Assembly (NCBI RefSeq): GCF_024181585.1
Contig: NZ_CP054258.1
Coordinates: forward strand, 558,001-622,000
DNA from: Treponema socranskii subsp. buccale
GTDB taxonomy: Bacteria; Spirochaetota; Spirochaetia; Treponematales; Treponemataceae
DNA length: 64,000 bases
Direction of reading: 5' to 3'
Shown: positions 1 through 8,697 of the stretch, piece after piece
Numbering within the stretch: position 1 is the stretch's first letter
How the letters are laid out: every line of letters begins with the position of its first letter
Position numbers and translations under genes: made by a program
The notes under the pieces: generated by a model
The model's input: the letters and a program-made list of their open reading frames with translations, nothing else
Databases searched by the model: none
What the model was told of the DNA's origin: nothing

Positions 1-32
1 TTCGGCTCGAAGCGCTTTACGAGGAGCGGATT

Positions 33-704
33 GTGTTTCAAATATTCTATGACACGATGATTGCGAATATGCGCTGGAAGCTCGTATTTTACGGGCTCGG
101 CACGACGCTGCTCATTGCGATCTGCGCCGTCCTCATCGGTTCGGTGCTCGGCTGTACATTCGCTCTTTTTAAGATTTCGAAAAACAAAGTGCTGCAAAAG
201 ATTTCCGAAATTTATACGACGGTCATACGCGGCATACCGATGGCGACGCAGCTGATGATTTTTTATTTTGTAATCTTCTCTCCGATCGGTATAAGCAATG
301 CGGTGCTCGTCGCGATCATTGCCTTCGGTATCAACTCCGGCGCCTACTGCACGGAGATCTTCCGTGCGGGCATTCAAGGCGTCGATGCGGGACAGACGGA
401 AGCGGGGCGCTCGCTCGGTCTTTCATGGCGGCAGACGCTTGTTAAAATCGTTATGCCGCAGGCGTTCCGCGTCATCATTCCGACGTATACGAGCGAGTTT
501 ATCGCGCTCATCAAAGAAACGTCGGTCGCGAGTTTTATCGCGGTCGTCGATCTGCAAAAAGCCTGCGACAATATCCGCAACGCTACGTACAACGCATGGC
601 TTCCGCTTTTGTCGTGTGCGGCGATCTATCTCTGCCTTACGGTCGGGTTGACAAAGCTGTTTTCTATTTTTGAGAAAAGGATGGCGCGCAGTGATCGAAG
701 TTAA
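33..704 (+). CDS. polar amino-acid ABC transporter permease (HisM/GlnP type)
   Basis: Inner-membrane permease of a polar amino-acid uptake system. The 223 residues contain several hydrophobic segments and the family's cytoplasmic coupling region around residues 125-145 ([10 protein letters not shown]). The chosen start is GTG with GAGGAG 6 nt upstream. The same frame is, however, open to the left edge of the window (at least 10 more codons), so the true protein may be longer, for example a binding-protein/permease fusion as in GlnP-type systems. The 3' end overlaps the ATPase gene by 14 nt, so the two are translated together. Family assignment is firm; the substrate is not determined. Confidence 0.88.
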   Translation: MFQIFYDTMIANMRWKLVFYGLGTTLLIAICAVLIGSVLGCTFALFKISKNKVLQKISEIYTTVIRGIPMATQLMIFYFVIFSPIGISNAVLVAIIAFGINSGAYCTEIFRAGIQGVDAGQTEAGRSLGLSWRQTLVKIVMPQAFRVIIPTYTSEFIALIKETSVASFIAVVDLQKACDNIRNATYNAWLPLLSCAAIYLCLTVGLTKLFSIFEKRMARSDRS

Positions 705-1413
705 AAACTTAATAAAAAAATTCGGAGGAGAGGCCGTTCTCAACGATATCTCGGAAACGATCGTTAAAGGCGAAAAGATCGTCGTCATAGGGCCTTCGGG
801 GGCGGGCAAGAGTACGTTTTTGCGCTGCCTCAATCTCCTCGAACGCCCGGACGGCGGCAGCATTTTTTTTAACGGAGTCGATATAACCGCCGAAAAGACG
901 AACGTCGACGAACTGCGCGCAAAGATGGGCATGGTATTTCAGCACTTCAATCTTTTTCCGCACTTGACCGTTTTGCAGAATATCACGCTTGCGCCCGTCA
1001 CGCTCAAGCGGCAGACAAAAAGCGATGCCGAAGCAAATGCGATGAAACTCCTCGCAAGAATCGGACTGGCGGATAAGGCTTCGACTTATCCGTCGAAATT
1101 ATCCGGCGGACAAAAGCAGCGCATCGCAATCGTACGCTCGCTCGCGATGAACCCCGACGTGATGCTCTTTGACGAACCGACAAGCGCGCTCGATCCCGAA
1201 ATGGTCGGCGAAGTGCTCAACCTCATGAAAGAGCTCGCCGAAGAAGGTATGACGATGGTTGTCGTTTCGCACGAAATGGGCTTTGCGCGGGAAGTCGCCA
1301 CGCGCGTGCTTTTTATGGACGGAGGAGTCATCGCGGAATCGGGAACGCCGGACGATATTTTCAACCGGCCGAAGTGCGAACGCCTGCAGCAGTTTTTAAA
1401 ATCGGTTTTGTAA
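691..1413 (+). CDS. polar amino-acid ABC transporter ATP-binding protein (GlnQ/HisP type)
   Basis: Cytoplasmic ATPase that powers the preceding permease. Visible motifs: Walker [11 protein letters not shown]-loop [11 protein letters not shown], signature LSGGQKQR, Walker [13 protein letters not shown] and the switch His in [10 protein letters not shown]. These are typical of the GlnQ/HisP group, and 240 residues is the usual length. The frame could begin at a TTG at 670, but GTG 691 gives the normal family N-terminus ([10 protein letters not shown]) and has AAAAGG upstream, so it is preferred. It overlaps the permease by 14 nt. The binding protein is not visible and probably lies, or is fused, left of the window. 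Confidence 0.92.
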   Translation: MIEVKNLIKKFGGEAVLNDISETIVKGEKIVVIGPSGAGKSTFLRCLNLLERPDGGSIFFNGVDITAEKTNVDELRAKMGMVFQHFNLFPHLTVLQNITLAPVTLKRQTKSDAEANAMKLLARIGLADKASTYPSKLSGGQKQRIAIVRSLAMNPDVMLFDEPTSALDPEMVGEVLNLMKELAEEGMTMVVVSHEMGFAREVATRVLFMDGGVIAESGTPDDIFNRPKCERLQQFLKSVL

Positions 1414-1435
1414 ACGGGCGCTTCTGAGAGAACGG

Positions 1436-1464
1436 TTGGATTTTCAGCGGTGTCCGAATAATTA
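1436..1464 (+). promoter_or_regulatory. possible promoter of the MATE gene
   Basis: TTGGAT, 17 nt, TAATTA. The -10 box ends 8 nt before the ATG and no Shine-Dalgarno is present, so a leaderless message is possible. The hexamers are only partial matches. Confidence 0.35.
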
Positions 1465-1472
1465 TTAATTCT

Positions 1473-2867
1473 ATGTCCGATACGTCTTTGTTATTTTCGC
1501 CGAAGGATTTGCGGCGCCTCATTTTGCCGCTCATCGGCGAACAGCTCCTTTCGATATTTCTCGGCATGGCCGATATCGTTATGGTGTCGACGCTCGGCGA
1601 AGAAGCGGTGTCGGGCGTCTCGCTCGTCGATTCCCTGAACGTATTGCTCGTCCAGCTCTTTGCAGCCCTCGGTACGGGAGGCGCTGTCGTTGCCTCACAA
1701 TACATCGGGCACGGCGCGCACGATATGGCGTCGAAAACCGCAAAGCAGCTTCTCTACACGATCGTCGCCGCTTCTCTCGCCGTTTTGGTACTCTGCCTCG
1801 CGTTTAACCGGCAACTTCTTTCGTTTTTATTCGGCAGCATCGACGACGGCGTTATGAGCGCTTCGCGCACGTATTTTTTTATAACGATCTTTGCGCTCCC
1901 TTCGATCGGTTTATACAACGCGTGCGCGGCGCTGTTCCGCGCACAGGGCAATTCCCGCGTATCGATGCTCATCTCGCTCTTGATCAATGTTTTGAATATC
2001 GGCGGCAATGCGATCCTGCTCTACGGCTTTCGCTGCGGCGTCGAAGGAGTGGCGTTTCCGACGCTCGTGTCGCGTACTGCGGCGGCCGCCGTTTTACTCG
2101 CGCTTTTGTACAGAGGCGGCGAATACAACGGACATCCGGCTATTTCCATACGCGGCATATTCCGTTTCGAATTCGACGGCGGAATTGTCAAGCGCATCCT
2201 CGCGATCGGAGTTCCGAACGGGCTTGAAAACAGCATGTTTCAAATCGGAAAGATCCTCGTGCTTTCGCTTATCGCAACGTACGGTACGACGGCGATCGCC
2301 GCAAACGCCGCGGCGAATACACTCGCTTCGTTCGGCACGCTGCCGGGTTCTGCAATGAGCCTCGCCATGCTGACAGTCGTCGGACAGTGTATCGGTGCGG
2401 GAGAGGCGGAACAGGCGGAATATTATACGAAAAAACTGCTCGCGCTCGCATTCGCTTCGATGGCTGTGTTGAATGTGCCGTTCCTCCTGTCCGCGCATTC
2501 TATTTTGCGCCTGTATGCGCTTTCACCCGAAACGACGCGCCTTGCGTGGTATATGACGCTTTTGCACGGCGTATGCGCGATGCTCATTTGGCCGGTATCG
2601 TTTACGTTTCCGAACTCGCTCCGCGCTGCCGGAGACGCCGTGTTTACGATGATCGTTTCGATGATTTCGATGTGGGTCGTACGCATCGGCATGAGCTATG
2701 TGCTCAAGTGGACGGATATGTTCGGCCTTACGGCACAATTCGGCTGGCCGCTTTCCTTCGGCGCACTCGGCGTCTGGTTTGCGATGATACTCGATTGGAT
2801 CGTGCGCTCGTCGTGTTTTGTGTATCGCTTCCGAAGCGGCAAATGGAAACAAAAGCGCGTCATATAG
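1473..2867 (+). CDS. MATE family multidrug/cation antiporter
   Basis: Membrane exporter of the multi-antimicrobial extrusion family, which expels cationic compounds in exchange for Na+ or H+. The 464-residue length and about twelve hydrophobic segments fit. The N-terminal half shows family-typical stretches (LIGEQLLSIFLGMADIVMV; GTGGAVVASQYIGHG around residues 66-80) and the second half repeats the pattern (IGVPNGLEN near residue 247). No Shine-Dalgarno precedes ATG 1473. The stop codon lies within the target-site duplication of an inverted-repeat element inserted just downstream. The substrate cannot be told. Confidence 0.9.
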   Translation: MSDTSLLFSPKDLRRLILPLIGEQLLSIFLGMADIVMVSTLGEEAVSGVSLVDSLNVLLVQLFAALGTGGAVVASQYIGHGAHDMASKTAKQLLYTIVAASLAVLVLCLAFNRQLLSFLFGSIDDGVMSASRTYFFITIFALPSIGLYNACAALFRAQGNSRVSMLISLLINVLNIGGNAILLYGFRCGVEGVAFPTLVSRTAAAAVLLALLYRGGEYNGHPAISIRGIFRFEFDGGIVKRILAIGVPNGLENSMFQIGKILVLSLIATYGTTAIAANAAANTLASFGTLPGSAMSLAMLTVVGQCIGAGEAEQAEYYTKKLLALAFASMAVLNVPFLLSAHSILRLYALSPETTRLAWYMTLLHGVCAMLIWPVSFTFPNSLRAAGDAVFTMIVSMISMWVVRIGMSYVLKWTDMFGLTAQFGWPLSFGALGVWFAMILDWIVRSSCFVYRFRSGKWKQKRVI

Positions 2868-2870
2868 AAA

Positions 2871-3010
2871 GGGGCTGTCTCAAAAGTCGGTTACTTTTTC
2901 GACAGCCCGTCGAGTTTAAAATTAAGTCTTTATATTGCAAGGACTTAATTTTAAACATCGCATATAAAATCAAGGAAGCTGTCCAAAAACTTCAGTTTTT
3001 GGACAGCCCC
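2871..3010 (+). mobile_element. 140-bp MITE-like element with terminal inverted repeats and 7-bp target duplication
   Basis: The ends are inverted repeats: GGGGCTGTCTCAAAAGT on the left and, read on the other strand, GGGGCTGTCCAAAAACT on the right. The direct repeat ATAGAAA lies directly outside both ends (2864-2870 and 3011-3017). Inside are three near-perfect hairpins: 2872-2908, 2915-2955 (14-bp stem) and 2978-3007 (13-bp stem). There is no coding capacity. The GGGGCTGTC ends recall IS1182-like insertion sequences, but that link is from memory. The left duplication contains the TAG stop of the MATE gene. Confidence 0.7.
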
Positions 3011-3046
3011 ATAGAAAACCGCCGCAGTGCGCGGCGGTCTGAATTA

Positions 3047-3171
3047 TTTATTCGTGCGGAGGGTTTAATACCCCGACGCTTGCGTCGTAACAAAGGGTAT
3101 TAAAGCCGACTGCAACCACCTTATGAGAACAACATACCCCGACGCTTTCGTCGGGGGTGTTGATTAATTAA
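3047..3171 (+). repeat. dispersed hairpin repeat, copy 1
   Basis: Begins TTTATTCGTGCGGAGGG and contains TTTAATACCC paired with GGGTATTAAA about 20 nt later around a GACGC/GCGTC hairpin, then a second hairpin CCCCGACG/CGTCGGGG, and ends GTTGATTAATTAA. The first 84 bases match the copy at 14128 with one change. It is probably non-coding and resembles REP-like intergenic repeats. Confidence 0.75.
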
Positions 3172-3190
3172 CAAATTGTACCGGACAATT

Positions 3191-3895
3191 TTACCGGACC
3201 GCTGCGATCGTGACTTTTTGTACGCCTTCCGAATACGGCGCAACCGTATAAGGCTCGAAATAAACGGTGAGCTTTTTGCCGTCGTACGTGAAGGTCTGGT
3301 AATTGCCCGCTTCAGGTATGGTGCCTTCGGCGATCCAGTCCGTGCGCGCTTTTTGCGCTTCCGCTCCGTTTCCGCCGTAGTTTAAGTGCGTCATAAAATA
3401 ATCTTTGCATTGCGTTGCGATATCTTTAATCGATAAGCCGGACGCTTCCGTGATCGACACTTCTTTTTTCAGCGCTTTATCGTAGGTGATCGAATCGAGC
3501 AGCGTTTCTCCGTGTGCGCCTCCTTCATAACGGTACGCCGTAAAGAGCATCGAAATATACTTGTCGCTTACGATGATCGAATCGCATACGGCTTTATATT
3601 CGAACGGCGGAATTTTTTCGGCGGAAGCGCTCTTCGCGCTTTCGATTTCCTTTCTCGTTTTTTGTGCGGACGATTTGAAATCGTTGTACGCACCGAGCGT
3701 GCGCGATTTGATAAGAGCGTTTAGATCGTCGAATCCCGCAAACTGAGGATAGGCGATTTCCGCTTCGAAGACGGCGTTTTTTTCGGAAACCGTCGTCATT
3801 TTGTAAGGAGCCGCTCCCTTTTGGGATGCGGTTTGACATCCTGCAAATACAAGAGCCGCAAGCACTGCAGTATACACGATGTGTTTTGTTTTCAT
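3191..3895 (-). CDS. lipoprotein with DUF4163/DUF3298-like (RsiV/PdaC C-terminal) domain
   Basis: Predicted exported lipoprotein: basic N-terminus (MKTKHI), hydrophobic stretch and lipobox FAGC with Cys at residue 20. The rest resembles the DUF4163-DUF3298 pair found in RsiV and PdaC: the segment YRYEGGAHG near residue 121, and a C-terminal portion ending in the pattern VYFEPYTVAPYSEG. The role of the spirochaetal members is unknown; some relatives sense or bind cell-wall material. Start at 3895 is chosen because AGGGG lies 5 nt upstream and the signal peptide then begins normally; an ATG farther upstream would add nine residues. It is divergent from the next ABC operon and appears to be a single gene. 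Confidence 0.75.
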   Translation of the reverse strand: MKTKHIVYTAVLAALVFAGCQTASQKGAAPYKMTTVSEKNAVFEAEIAYPQFAGFDDLNALIKSRTLGAYNDFKSSAQKTRKEIESAKSASAEKIPPFEYKAVCDSIIVSDKYISMLFTAYRYEGGAHGETLLDSITYDKALKKEVSITEASGLSIKDIATQCKDYFMTHLNYGGNGAEAQKARTDWIAEGTIPEAGNYQTFTYDGKKLTVYFEPYTVAPYSEGVQKVTIAAVR

Positions 3896-4035
3896 AAAAA
3901 CCCCTATAAAAACTTTTGTCAACCGGCGGCGATTGTATTAAAACGGATACGCATCTGCGCTTGCCGTTTCGGATTTACCACCTATTCACATAAATGAAAA
4001 AAAATATTACTATCAATAGTTACAAGGGAGTCTGC

Positions 4036-4968
4036 ATGATTTACGGTATTTTAATCGAAGGCTTGATATACGGCATCATGGTGCTCGGCGTCTTCGTGTC
4101 TTTCCGCGTTATCAATTTTTGCGATATGACGGTCGACGGGGCTTTTCCGCTCGGCGGCTGCATCCTTGCCGCGTGTTTGCTGCACGGCATACCGCCCGTT
4201 TTCGCGCTTTCGCTCGCATTTTTCGGCGGCGCTTTTGCGGGGCTCGTTACGACGCTCATCTATACGCGCTTTCGCATACCCGATCTGCTCGCCGGCATCC
4301 TCGTCATGACGATGCTTTATTCGATCAATCTCCGCATCATGTCGAACCGTGCAAACATATCGTTTTTGCGCATCGAAACGGTGCTTTCGAAGAGCGCCGC
4401 TTGGACGGAGCGCGTCTTTCCCGCACTTCCTCCTGAATCGGGCATCCTTTTGTTTTTAATAATTTTCGTCGCCGTCTTAAAAGGACTCCTCGATCTCTTT
4501 TTTCACACCGACATGGGCTTGACGATGGGCGCGCTCGGAGCGAACGAACAGATGGTCGTTTCGCAGGGCGTCGATCCGAAAATACTCCGCGGCATCGGCG
4601 TGTCTTTCGGCGACGGACTTGCTTCTCTTTCAGGTGCCTTTGCCGCAATGTACAACGGCTTTGCGGATGTGGGAAGCGGTACGGGCGTCATCGTCGGAGG
4701 GCTTGCCTCCCTCATGCTCGGAGAGTTTATCATCCGTTCAAATAAGATTTCGATGCAGACGCTCCGCGTTTTGCTCGGATCGATTTTATACCGCGCGCTC
4801 ATGTTCGCAGGCAGAAGCTACGGCTATCGGATCGGCTTGACGAGCAACGATCTGAAACTCGTCACCGGTTTGCTTATCATCCTGTGCCTCTTCATATCCA
4901 ATTTGAAAGGTAAAGCGAATTTTAAATCGCATCTTTTACGGTCGGCGAAAGCGGGAGGCGAAGCATGA
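4036..4968 (+). CDS. ABC transporter permease, COG4120 type
   Basis: Permease of the branched-chain-like ABC group usually paired with a COG2984-type binding protein and a COG1101 ATPase. It has 310 residues and about eight hydrophobic segments; the N-terminal region (RVINFCDMTVDGAFPLG) and the later stretch GDGLASLSGAFAAMYNGFADV are characteristic. Start ATG 4036 has AAGGGAG 5 nt upstream; the frame could open earlier at 3994 but without a good ribosome site. It overlaps the ATPase by ATGA, implying translational coupling. No binding-protein gene is adjacent. The substrate is unknown; relatives have been linked to aromatic amino acids. Confidence 0.85.
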   Translation: MIYGILIEGLIYGIMVLGVFVSFRVINFCDMTVDGAFPLGGCILAACLLHGIPPVFALSLAFFGGAFAGLVTTLIYTRFRIPDLLAGILVMTMLYSINLRIMSNRANISFLRIETVLSKSAAWTERVFPALPPESGILLFLIIFVAVLKGLLDLFFHTDMGLTMGALGANEQMVVSQGVDPKILRGIGVSFGDGLASLSGAFAAMYNGFADVGSGTGVIVGGLASLMLGEFIIRSNKISMQTLRVLLGSILYRALMFAGRSYGYRIGLTSNDLKLVTGLLIILCLFISNLKGKANFKSHLLRSAKAGGEA

Positions 4969-5768
4969 TTGAATTGAAAAATATTGCGATAACGTTCAAT
5001 CCCGGCACTGCCGATGAAAATGCGGCGCTTAAACATATCGATTTGACGATTAATAAGGGCGACTTTATCACGGTGATAGGCTCGAACGGAGCGGGAAAGT
5101 CGACGCTGTACAATGTCATCGCCGGTACGCTTTCTCCGACTGCCGGAACGATTTCGCTTTCGATGAACGGTTCCGTGCGCGACATCACGAAAGACGAAGA
5201 ATACAAACGGGCACTGTACATCGGGCGCATCTTTCAAAATCCGCTGCTCGGAACTGCGGGGAAAATGTCGCTTGAAGACAATATGATGATATGCAGCAAA
5301 AAAGGCTGGAAGGGTTTGAAGATCGGCTTGAACGCCCGCACGCGTTCATATTTCCGAAGCGAACTCAAACAGCTGAACATGGGACTTGAAGAGCGCCTTT
5401 CCGACAATGTCGAACAGTTTTCCGGCGGACAGCGTCAGGCGCTGACGCTGCTCATGGCGGTTATGTCGCGTCCCGCTCTCCTTTTGCTCGACGAACATAC
5501 TGCCGCCCTCGATCCTTCGAACGCCGCCCTCGTTATGAATTTGACGAAGCGCTTTGCGGAATCCTACAATCTCACCGTGATGATGGTGACGCACAATATG
5601 CAGCACGCGCTCGACTACGGCAACCGCCTCATCATGATGGACAAAGGCGAAATCATTTTCGACATAGCCGGAGACGAAAAAAAGAATTTGACGATGGACG
5701 ATATCGTACAGCGCTTCCGCTCCATAAAGAAAAAGGCGCTTACGAGCGACCGCATGATATTGCAGTAA
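4965..5768 (+). CDS. ABC transporter ATP-binding protein, COG1101 type
   Basis: ATPase partner of the preceding permease; start and stop codons overlap by 4 nt. Motifs: Walker A GSNGAGKST near residues 38-46, signature FSGGQRQALTLLMA, Walker B LLLLDEHTAALD and switch His in MVTHNMQHALDYG. DEHTAALDP with His where most ABC proteins have Pro is the pattern I associate with this subgroup. The 267-residue length is normal. No terminator is obvious after the gene. Confidence 0.88.
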   Translation: MIELKNIAITFNPGTADENAALKHIDLTINKGDFITVIGSNGAGKSTLYNVIAGTLSPTAGTISLSMNGSVRDITKDEEYKRALYIGRIFQNPLLGTAGKMSLEDNMMICSKKGWKGLKIGLNARTRSYFRSELKQLNMGLEERLSDNVEQFSGGQRQALTLLMAVMSRPALLLLDEHTAALDPSNAALVMNLTKRFAESYNLTVMMVTHNMQHALDYGNRLIMMDKGEIIFDIAGDEKKNLTMDDIVQRFRSIKKKALTSDRMILQ

Positions 5769-5853
5769 ATCGCACAGTATTCACTCACGAAAAAATCCGT
5801 CCGAAGCGCCGCCTTGCCGCCCCTGCCCGAAATGCGGATCGAAATGCGGCTGC

Positions 5854-5882
5854 TTGACTAAAGCCGAACGCTTCGATACTAT
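5854..5882 (+). promoter_or_regulatory. promoter of rpsT
   Basis: TTGACT, 17 nt, TACTAT, placing the start of transcription about 35 nt upstream of the TTG start of rpsT. This is a good sigma-70 type match. Confidence 0.6.
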
Positions 5883-5922
5883 ACGATCAGTAATTTTTTT
5901 TGTTAGTAACTGGGGGTTTCCT

Positions 5923-6216
5923 TTGGCAAAAAAACAGACATCTGCGCAAAAACGATTTAAGCAGAGCGAAGCGCGCCGCCTTCATAATAAAGCGATCAAA
6001 TCGCGCTGCAGAACGGCCGTAAAGCATTTCATTGCCGCCGTACAGAGCAAAGAGCAGCAGAAAGCGGAAGAAATGTACAATCTTGTTCAAAAAGAACTCG
6101 ATTCCGCGCGCAGTAAAGGCGTTTTAAAACGCAATACCGCCGCACGCAAAAAATCCCGCATGAGAAAACTTTTCAATGTGACTTTTTCCGCGCCTCAAGA
6201 AGCTGCGGCAAAATAA
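5923..6216 (+). CDS. rpsT: 30S ribosomal protein S20
   Basis: Small-subunit protein that binds 16S rRNA. The 97 residues begin (M)AKKQTSAQKRFKQSEAR and continue RLHNKAIKSRCRTAVKHF, the classic S20 N-terminal half, with a basic KRNTAARKKSRMRKLF near the end. The start is TTG at 5923 with GGGGGT about 7 nt upstream; E. coli rpsT also uses a UUG start, where it takes part in feedback control. The frame extends to 5854 but that part contains the promoter. A hairpin with a T-run follows, so it is probably monocistronic. Confidence 0.93.
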   Translation: MAKKQTSAQKRFKQSEARRLHNKAIKSRCRTAVKHFIAAVQSKEQQKAEEMYNLVQKELDSARSKGVLKRNTAARKKSRMRKLFNVTFSAPQEAAAK

Positions 6217-6237
6217 TTTCGGCTTATCTTTTTAAAA

Positions 6238-6279
6238 TCCGGCGGGAGCGGACGTGCGCTTTCTGCCGGAATTTTTTTC
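6238..6279 (+). terminator. intrinsic terminator after rpsT
   Basis: TCCGGC pairs with GCCGGA across 21 nt, which hold an inner AGCG/CGCT pairing, followed by A and seven T. It lies between rpsT and the HU start, which argues against the upstream start for HU. Confidence 0.6.
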
Positions 6280-6298
6280 GTCTTTATCCGGGAATGAT

Positions 6299-6598
6299 AT
6301 GCCTCAGAAAAAAATAACGAAATACGATCTTGTCGAATCGGTATATCGCGTATCCGACTGTGAACGGCGCGTCGTTCAGCAGGTTATGGAAAATTTTCTT
6401 GAGGAAATTAAAAAATCGCTTATCGAAGGGGCGACGATCGAACTGCGCGGCTTCGGAACTTTTGAACCCCGTTTACGGAAGGGAAGATCCGTTGCGCGTA
6501 ATCCGAAAACCGGCGAAACGCTTTCCGTCGATCCTCATTACGTCGCCGCGTTTCGTTCCGGACAGGAGCTTAAAAAGTCATTGTGGAATCTCAAGTAA
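6299..6598 (+). CDS. hup: HU/IHF family DNA-binding protein
   Basis: Small nucleoid protein that bends DNA as a dimer. The 99 residues contain the HU core: KYDLVESVYR, the sheet region IELRGFGTFEPRLRKGR, the arm RNPKTGETLSVDPHYVAAFRSG and a basic tail. It has the family's RNPKTGE arm, though the position often held by Pro63 reads V. ATG 6299 is chosen since an earlier in-frame GTG (6254) lies inside the rpsT terminator. As I recall it is collinear with T. pallidum TP0251. It lies just upstream of lnt and may be co-transcribed. Confidence 0.9.
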   Translation: MPQKKITKYDLVESVYRVSDCERRVVQQVMENFLEEIKKSLIEGATIELRGFGTFEPRLRKGRSVARNPKTGETLSVDPHYVAAFRSGQELKKSLWNLK

Positions 6599-6612
6599 GA
6601 GCGGACGAACCG

Positions 6613-8229
6613 ATGACGCATTCGGAAAATAATTCCGCCCGGAATCGTTTTTTTATTAATATAGGTTTTACGCTTGCGGGAGCGGTTTTGTTTGCGCTCG
6701 CAAATCCCGGTTTTATTTTTTCGAAAGGCGTTCCGCTTGCCGCGTGGGTGATGTATTTTCCCGCCTTTATGCTCGTCCGCCGTTCGTCCTTTAAAACGGT
6801 GTGGCTGTGGGGCGGCGTATACGGAGCGCTTTCGTATTGTTTGTACGTTTCGTGGCTCGTCACCTTTCATGCCGTCGCCGCCGCGGCGATAAGTATCGAA
6901 TATTTTATATCGTATGCGCTGCTCTTTTTATGTTTGAAGATCGCAGACAGGTTTTGCGGACGCCGCGCGTGGATCGTCCAGTGGCTCATCCTCTGTTCGC
7001 ACGAATACCTTAAAACGACGGGCTTCGCGGGATTTTCCTACGGCGTTGCAGGTTATACGCAGTGGCAAAATCTTATCCTCATTCAAAGCGCTTCCCTTTT
7101 CGGCGTGTGGGCGCTTACTTTTCTTATCGATTTTACATCCGCATGGTTCTACGCCGTCTATATCGGCGCGGAAACAAAAGATATCGCAGGCTTTAAAGCT
7201 TCGGCTTTTTGCCGCGCGCGGGGTATTGCGATCTGGGCGTGTGCACTCGCCGCGTTCATCGTGTACGGCACTTTTCTTCTTTCGCAAAAAAACGAAAACG
7301 GAAAATTTATTAAAGTCTGTGCGGTACAGCACAATACCGATCCGTGGCAGGGTGATATAGCGTCGTACGAAAAAGACGTTAAAACGCTTATGAAGCTTAC
7401 GGATCGTGCGCTTTCGGAAAATCCCGACATAGCGCTTGTCGTGTGGCCGGAGACGGCCGTCGTTCCGTCGATTTTGACGCACTATACCAAGCGGCTCGAC
7501 AGGAGACGGTTCGATCTTGTCGATTCCGTGCTGCATTTTATCGATGAAAAAAAAGCCGTGTTCGTAATCGGAAACTTTCACTCCGTCGACACGGGCGGCA
7601 TTCACACCGACGATTACAACAGCGCTTTCGTTTTTACGCCCGGAAAAAACGTCGTGCCGCCCGAACCCGAAATCTATCGAAAAATTCACTTGGTGCCGTT
7701 TACGGAAACGGTGCCGTTTGCAAAGCGGCTTCCGTGGCTCTACGACGCGCTTGAAAAAGCGGACACGCATTTATGGGCGAAAGGAAGAGAGCGCACCGTT
7801 TTTCACGCTGCGGGAATTTCGTTTTCCGTGCCGATCTGCTTTGAAGATACGTTCGGTGACGACTGCCGCCGCTTTGTCGCAGACGGTGCGCGCGCTTTTG
7901 TCAATATGTCGAACGATGCGTGGTCGAAAAGCCTGAGCTGCCAAAATCAGCACCTTGCAATGGCGGTTTTCCGATGCGCCGAAAATCGAGTGCCCGCCGT
8001 TCGGAGCACAGCCTCGGGGCAAACGTGCATCGTCGACCGCACCGGAAAGATTTTGTGCGAAGCGGAACCCTTTACCGAAACCTATTTAACCGGCATGATG
8101 CCTGTCGCGGATGACACTGCGGGAAAAACGCTGTATAATAAAACAGGCGATGCGCTTGCGATTTTTTTTGTCGCGGCGGCTTTGCTCATGAGCATCGTTT
8201 GCATCGTTCGGAATCGAAAACGGAAGTAG
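6613..8229 (+). CDS. lnt: apolipoprotein N-acyltransferase
   Basis: Integral membrane enzyme that adds the third acyl chain to the N-terminal Cys of lipoproteins. About 539 residues: a hydrophobic N-terminal half followed by a nitrilase-like periplasmic domain. The catalytic triad is visible: Glu280 in VVWPE, Lys357 in YRKIHLVPF and Cys409 in VPICFED. The start is uncertain: GTG 6583 overlaps the HU gene, ATG 6613 does not; neither has a strong ribosome site. It is followed after 6 nt by the bactofilin gene. With lgt at 29485 it accounts for two of the three lipoprotein-maturation steps in this window. Confidence 0.93.
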   Translation: MTHSENNSARNRFFINIGFTLAGAVLFALANPGFIFSKGVPLAAWVMYFPAFMLVRRSSFKTVWLWGGVYGALSYCLYVSWLVTFHAVAAAAISIEYFISYALLFLCLKIADRFCGRRAWIVQWLILCSHEYLKTTGFAGFSYGVAGYTQWQNLILIQSASLFGVWALTFLIDFTSAWFYAVYIGAETKDIAGFKASAFCRARGIAIWACALAAFIVYGTFLLSQKNENGKFIKVCAVQHNTDPWQGDIASYEKDVKTLMKLTDRALSENPDIALVVWPETAVVPSILTHYTKRLDRRRFDLVDSVLHFIDEKKAVFVIGNFHSVDTGGIHTDDYNSAFVFTPGKNVVPPEPEIYRKIHLVPFTETVPFAKRLPWLYDALEKADTHLWAKGRERTVFHAAGISFSVPICFEDTFGDDCRRFVADGARAFVNMSNDAWSKSLSCQNQHLAMAVFRCAENRVPAVRSTASGQTCIVDRTGKILCEAEPFTETYLTGMMPVADDTAGKTLYNKTGDALAIFFVAAALLMSIVCIVRNRKRK

Positions 8230-8235
8230 GATAGT

Positions 8236-8661
8236 ATGGCGGAAAAACACGACGACGAAAAAATTAATGTGACGGTATTCGGACCGGAAACGGAGTTCGA
8301 CGGAGAGCTCGAATTTTCGGACAAACTCATCATCACCGGAAAATTCAACGGAAAGATAAAAGCGAGCGGCGACTTGGAAATCGCAAAGGACGCGGTGTGC
8401 ACCGGAGAAGCGATTACGGCGCGGTCGATCATCGTGTCGGGAAGCGTTACCGGAAACCTCGAAGCATCCGAGCGCGTTGAAATATGCAGCGGCAGCAGCG
8501 TTACCGGCGACATAACGACATCCCGTCTTCGCATTGCAAGCGACGTCAATTTTGAAGGGCAGGTTACAATGCTCGACAAAGAGCCGGATATCGATCTGTT
8601 TTCCGTCGCGTCTTCCGAATACAAAGACGCGCTCGTTTTGAAATCCGACGCGATCCGCTGA
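8236..8661 (+). CDS. bactofilin (CcmA/DUF583 family)
   Basis: Cytoskeletal polymer-forming protein. The 141 residues have the repeating hydrophobic-glycine pattern of the right-handed beta-helix (LIITGKFNGKIKASGDLEI, then ITARSIIVSGSVTGNLEASE, then GSSVTGDITTSRL), about 20 residues per two turns. N- and C-terminal tails are short and polar, as usual. It starts 6 nt after lnt, apparently in the same transcript. Family members shape cells or organise cell-wall enzymes; in spirochaetes a role in cell form is plausible. Confidence 0.88.
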   Translation: MAEKHDDEKINVTVFGPETEFDGELEFSDKLIITGKFNGKIKASGDLEIAKDAVCTGEAITARSIIVSGSVTGNLEASERVEICSGSSVTGDITTSRLRIASDVNFEGQVTMLDKEPDIDLFSVASSEYKDALVLKSDAIR

Positions 8662-8697
8662 CCGGCTGTTCTGTAATGCCGCATATTATTTTAATTT

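Noticed and set aside
423-932. Long antisense frames over the ABC genes and elsewhere (for example 6928-7770, 17507-18406, 38088-39047)
   Set aside because: They are mirror frames of strongly conserved genes with typical Arg/His-rich shadow composition and no ribosome sites.
3047-3171. Integron attC site
   Set aside because: Treponema denticola has an integron, so I looked for RYYYAAC/GTTRRRY ends; none fit and the repeat lies among housekeeping genes.
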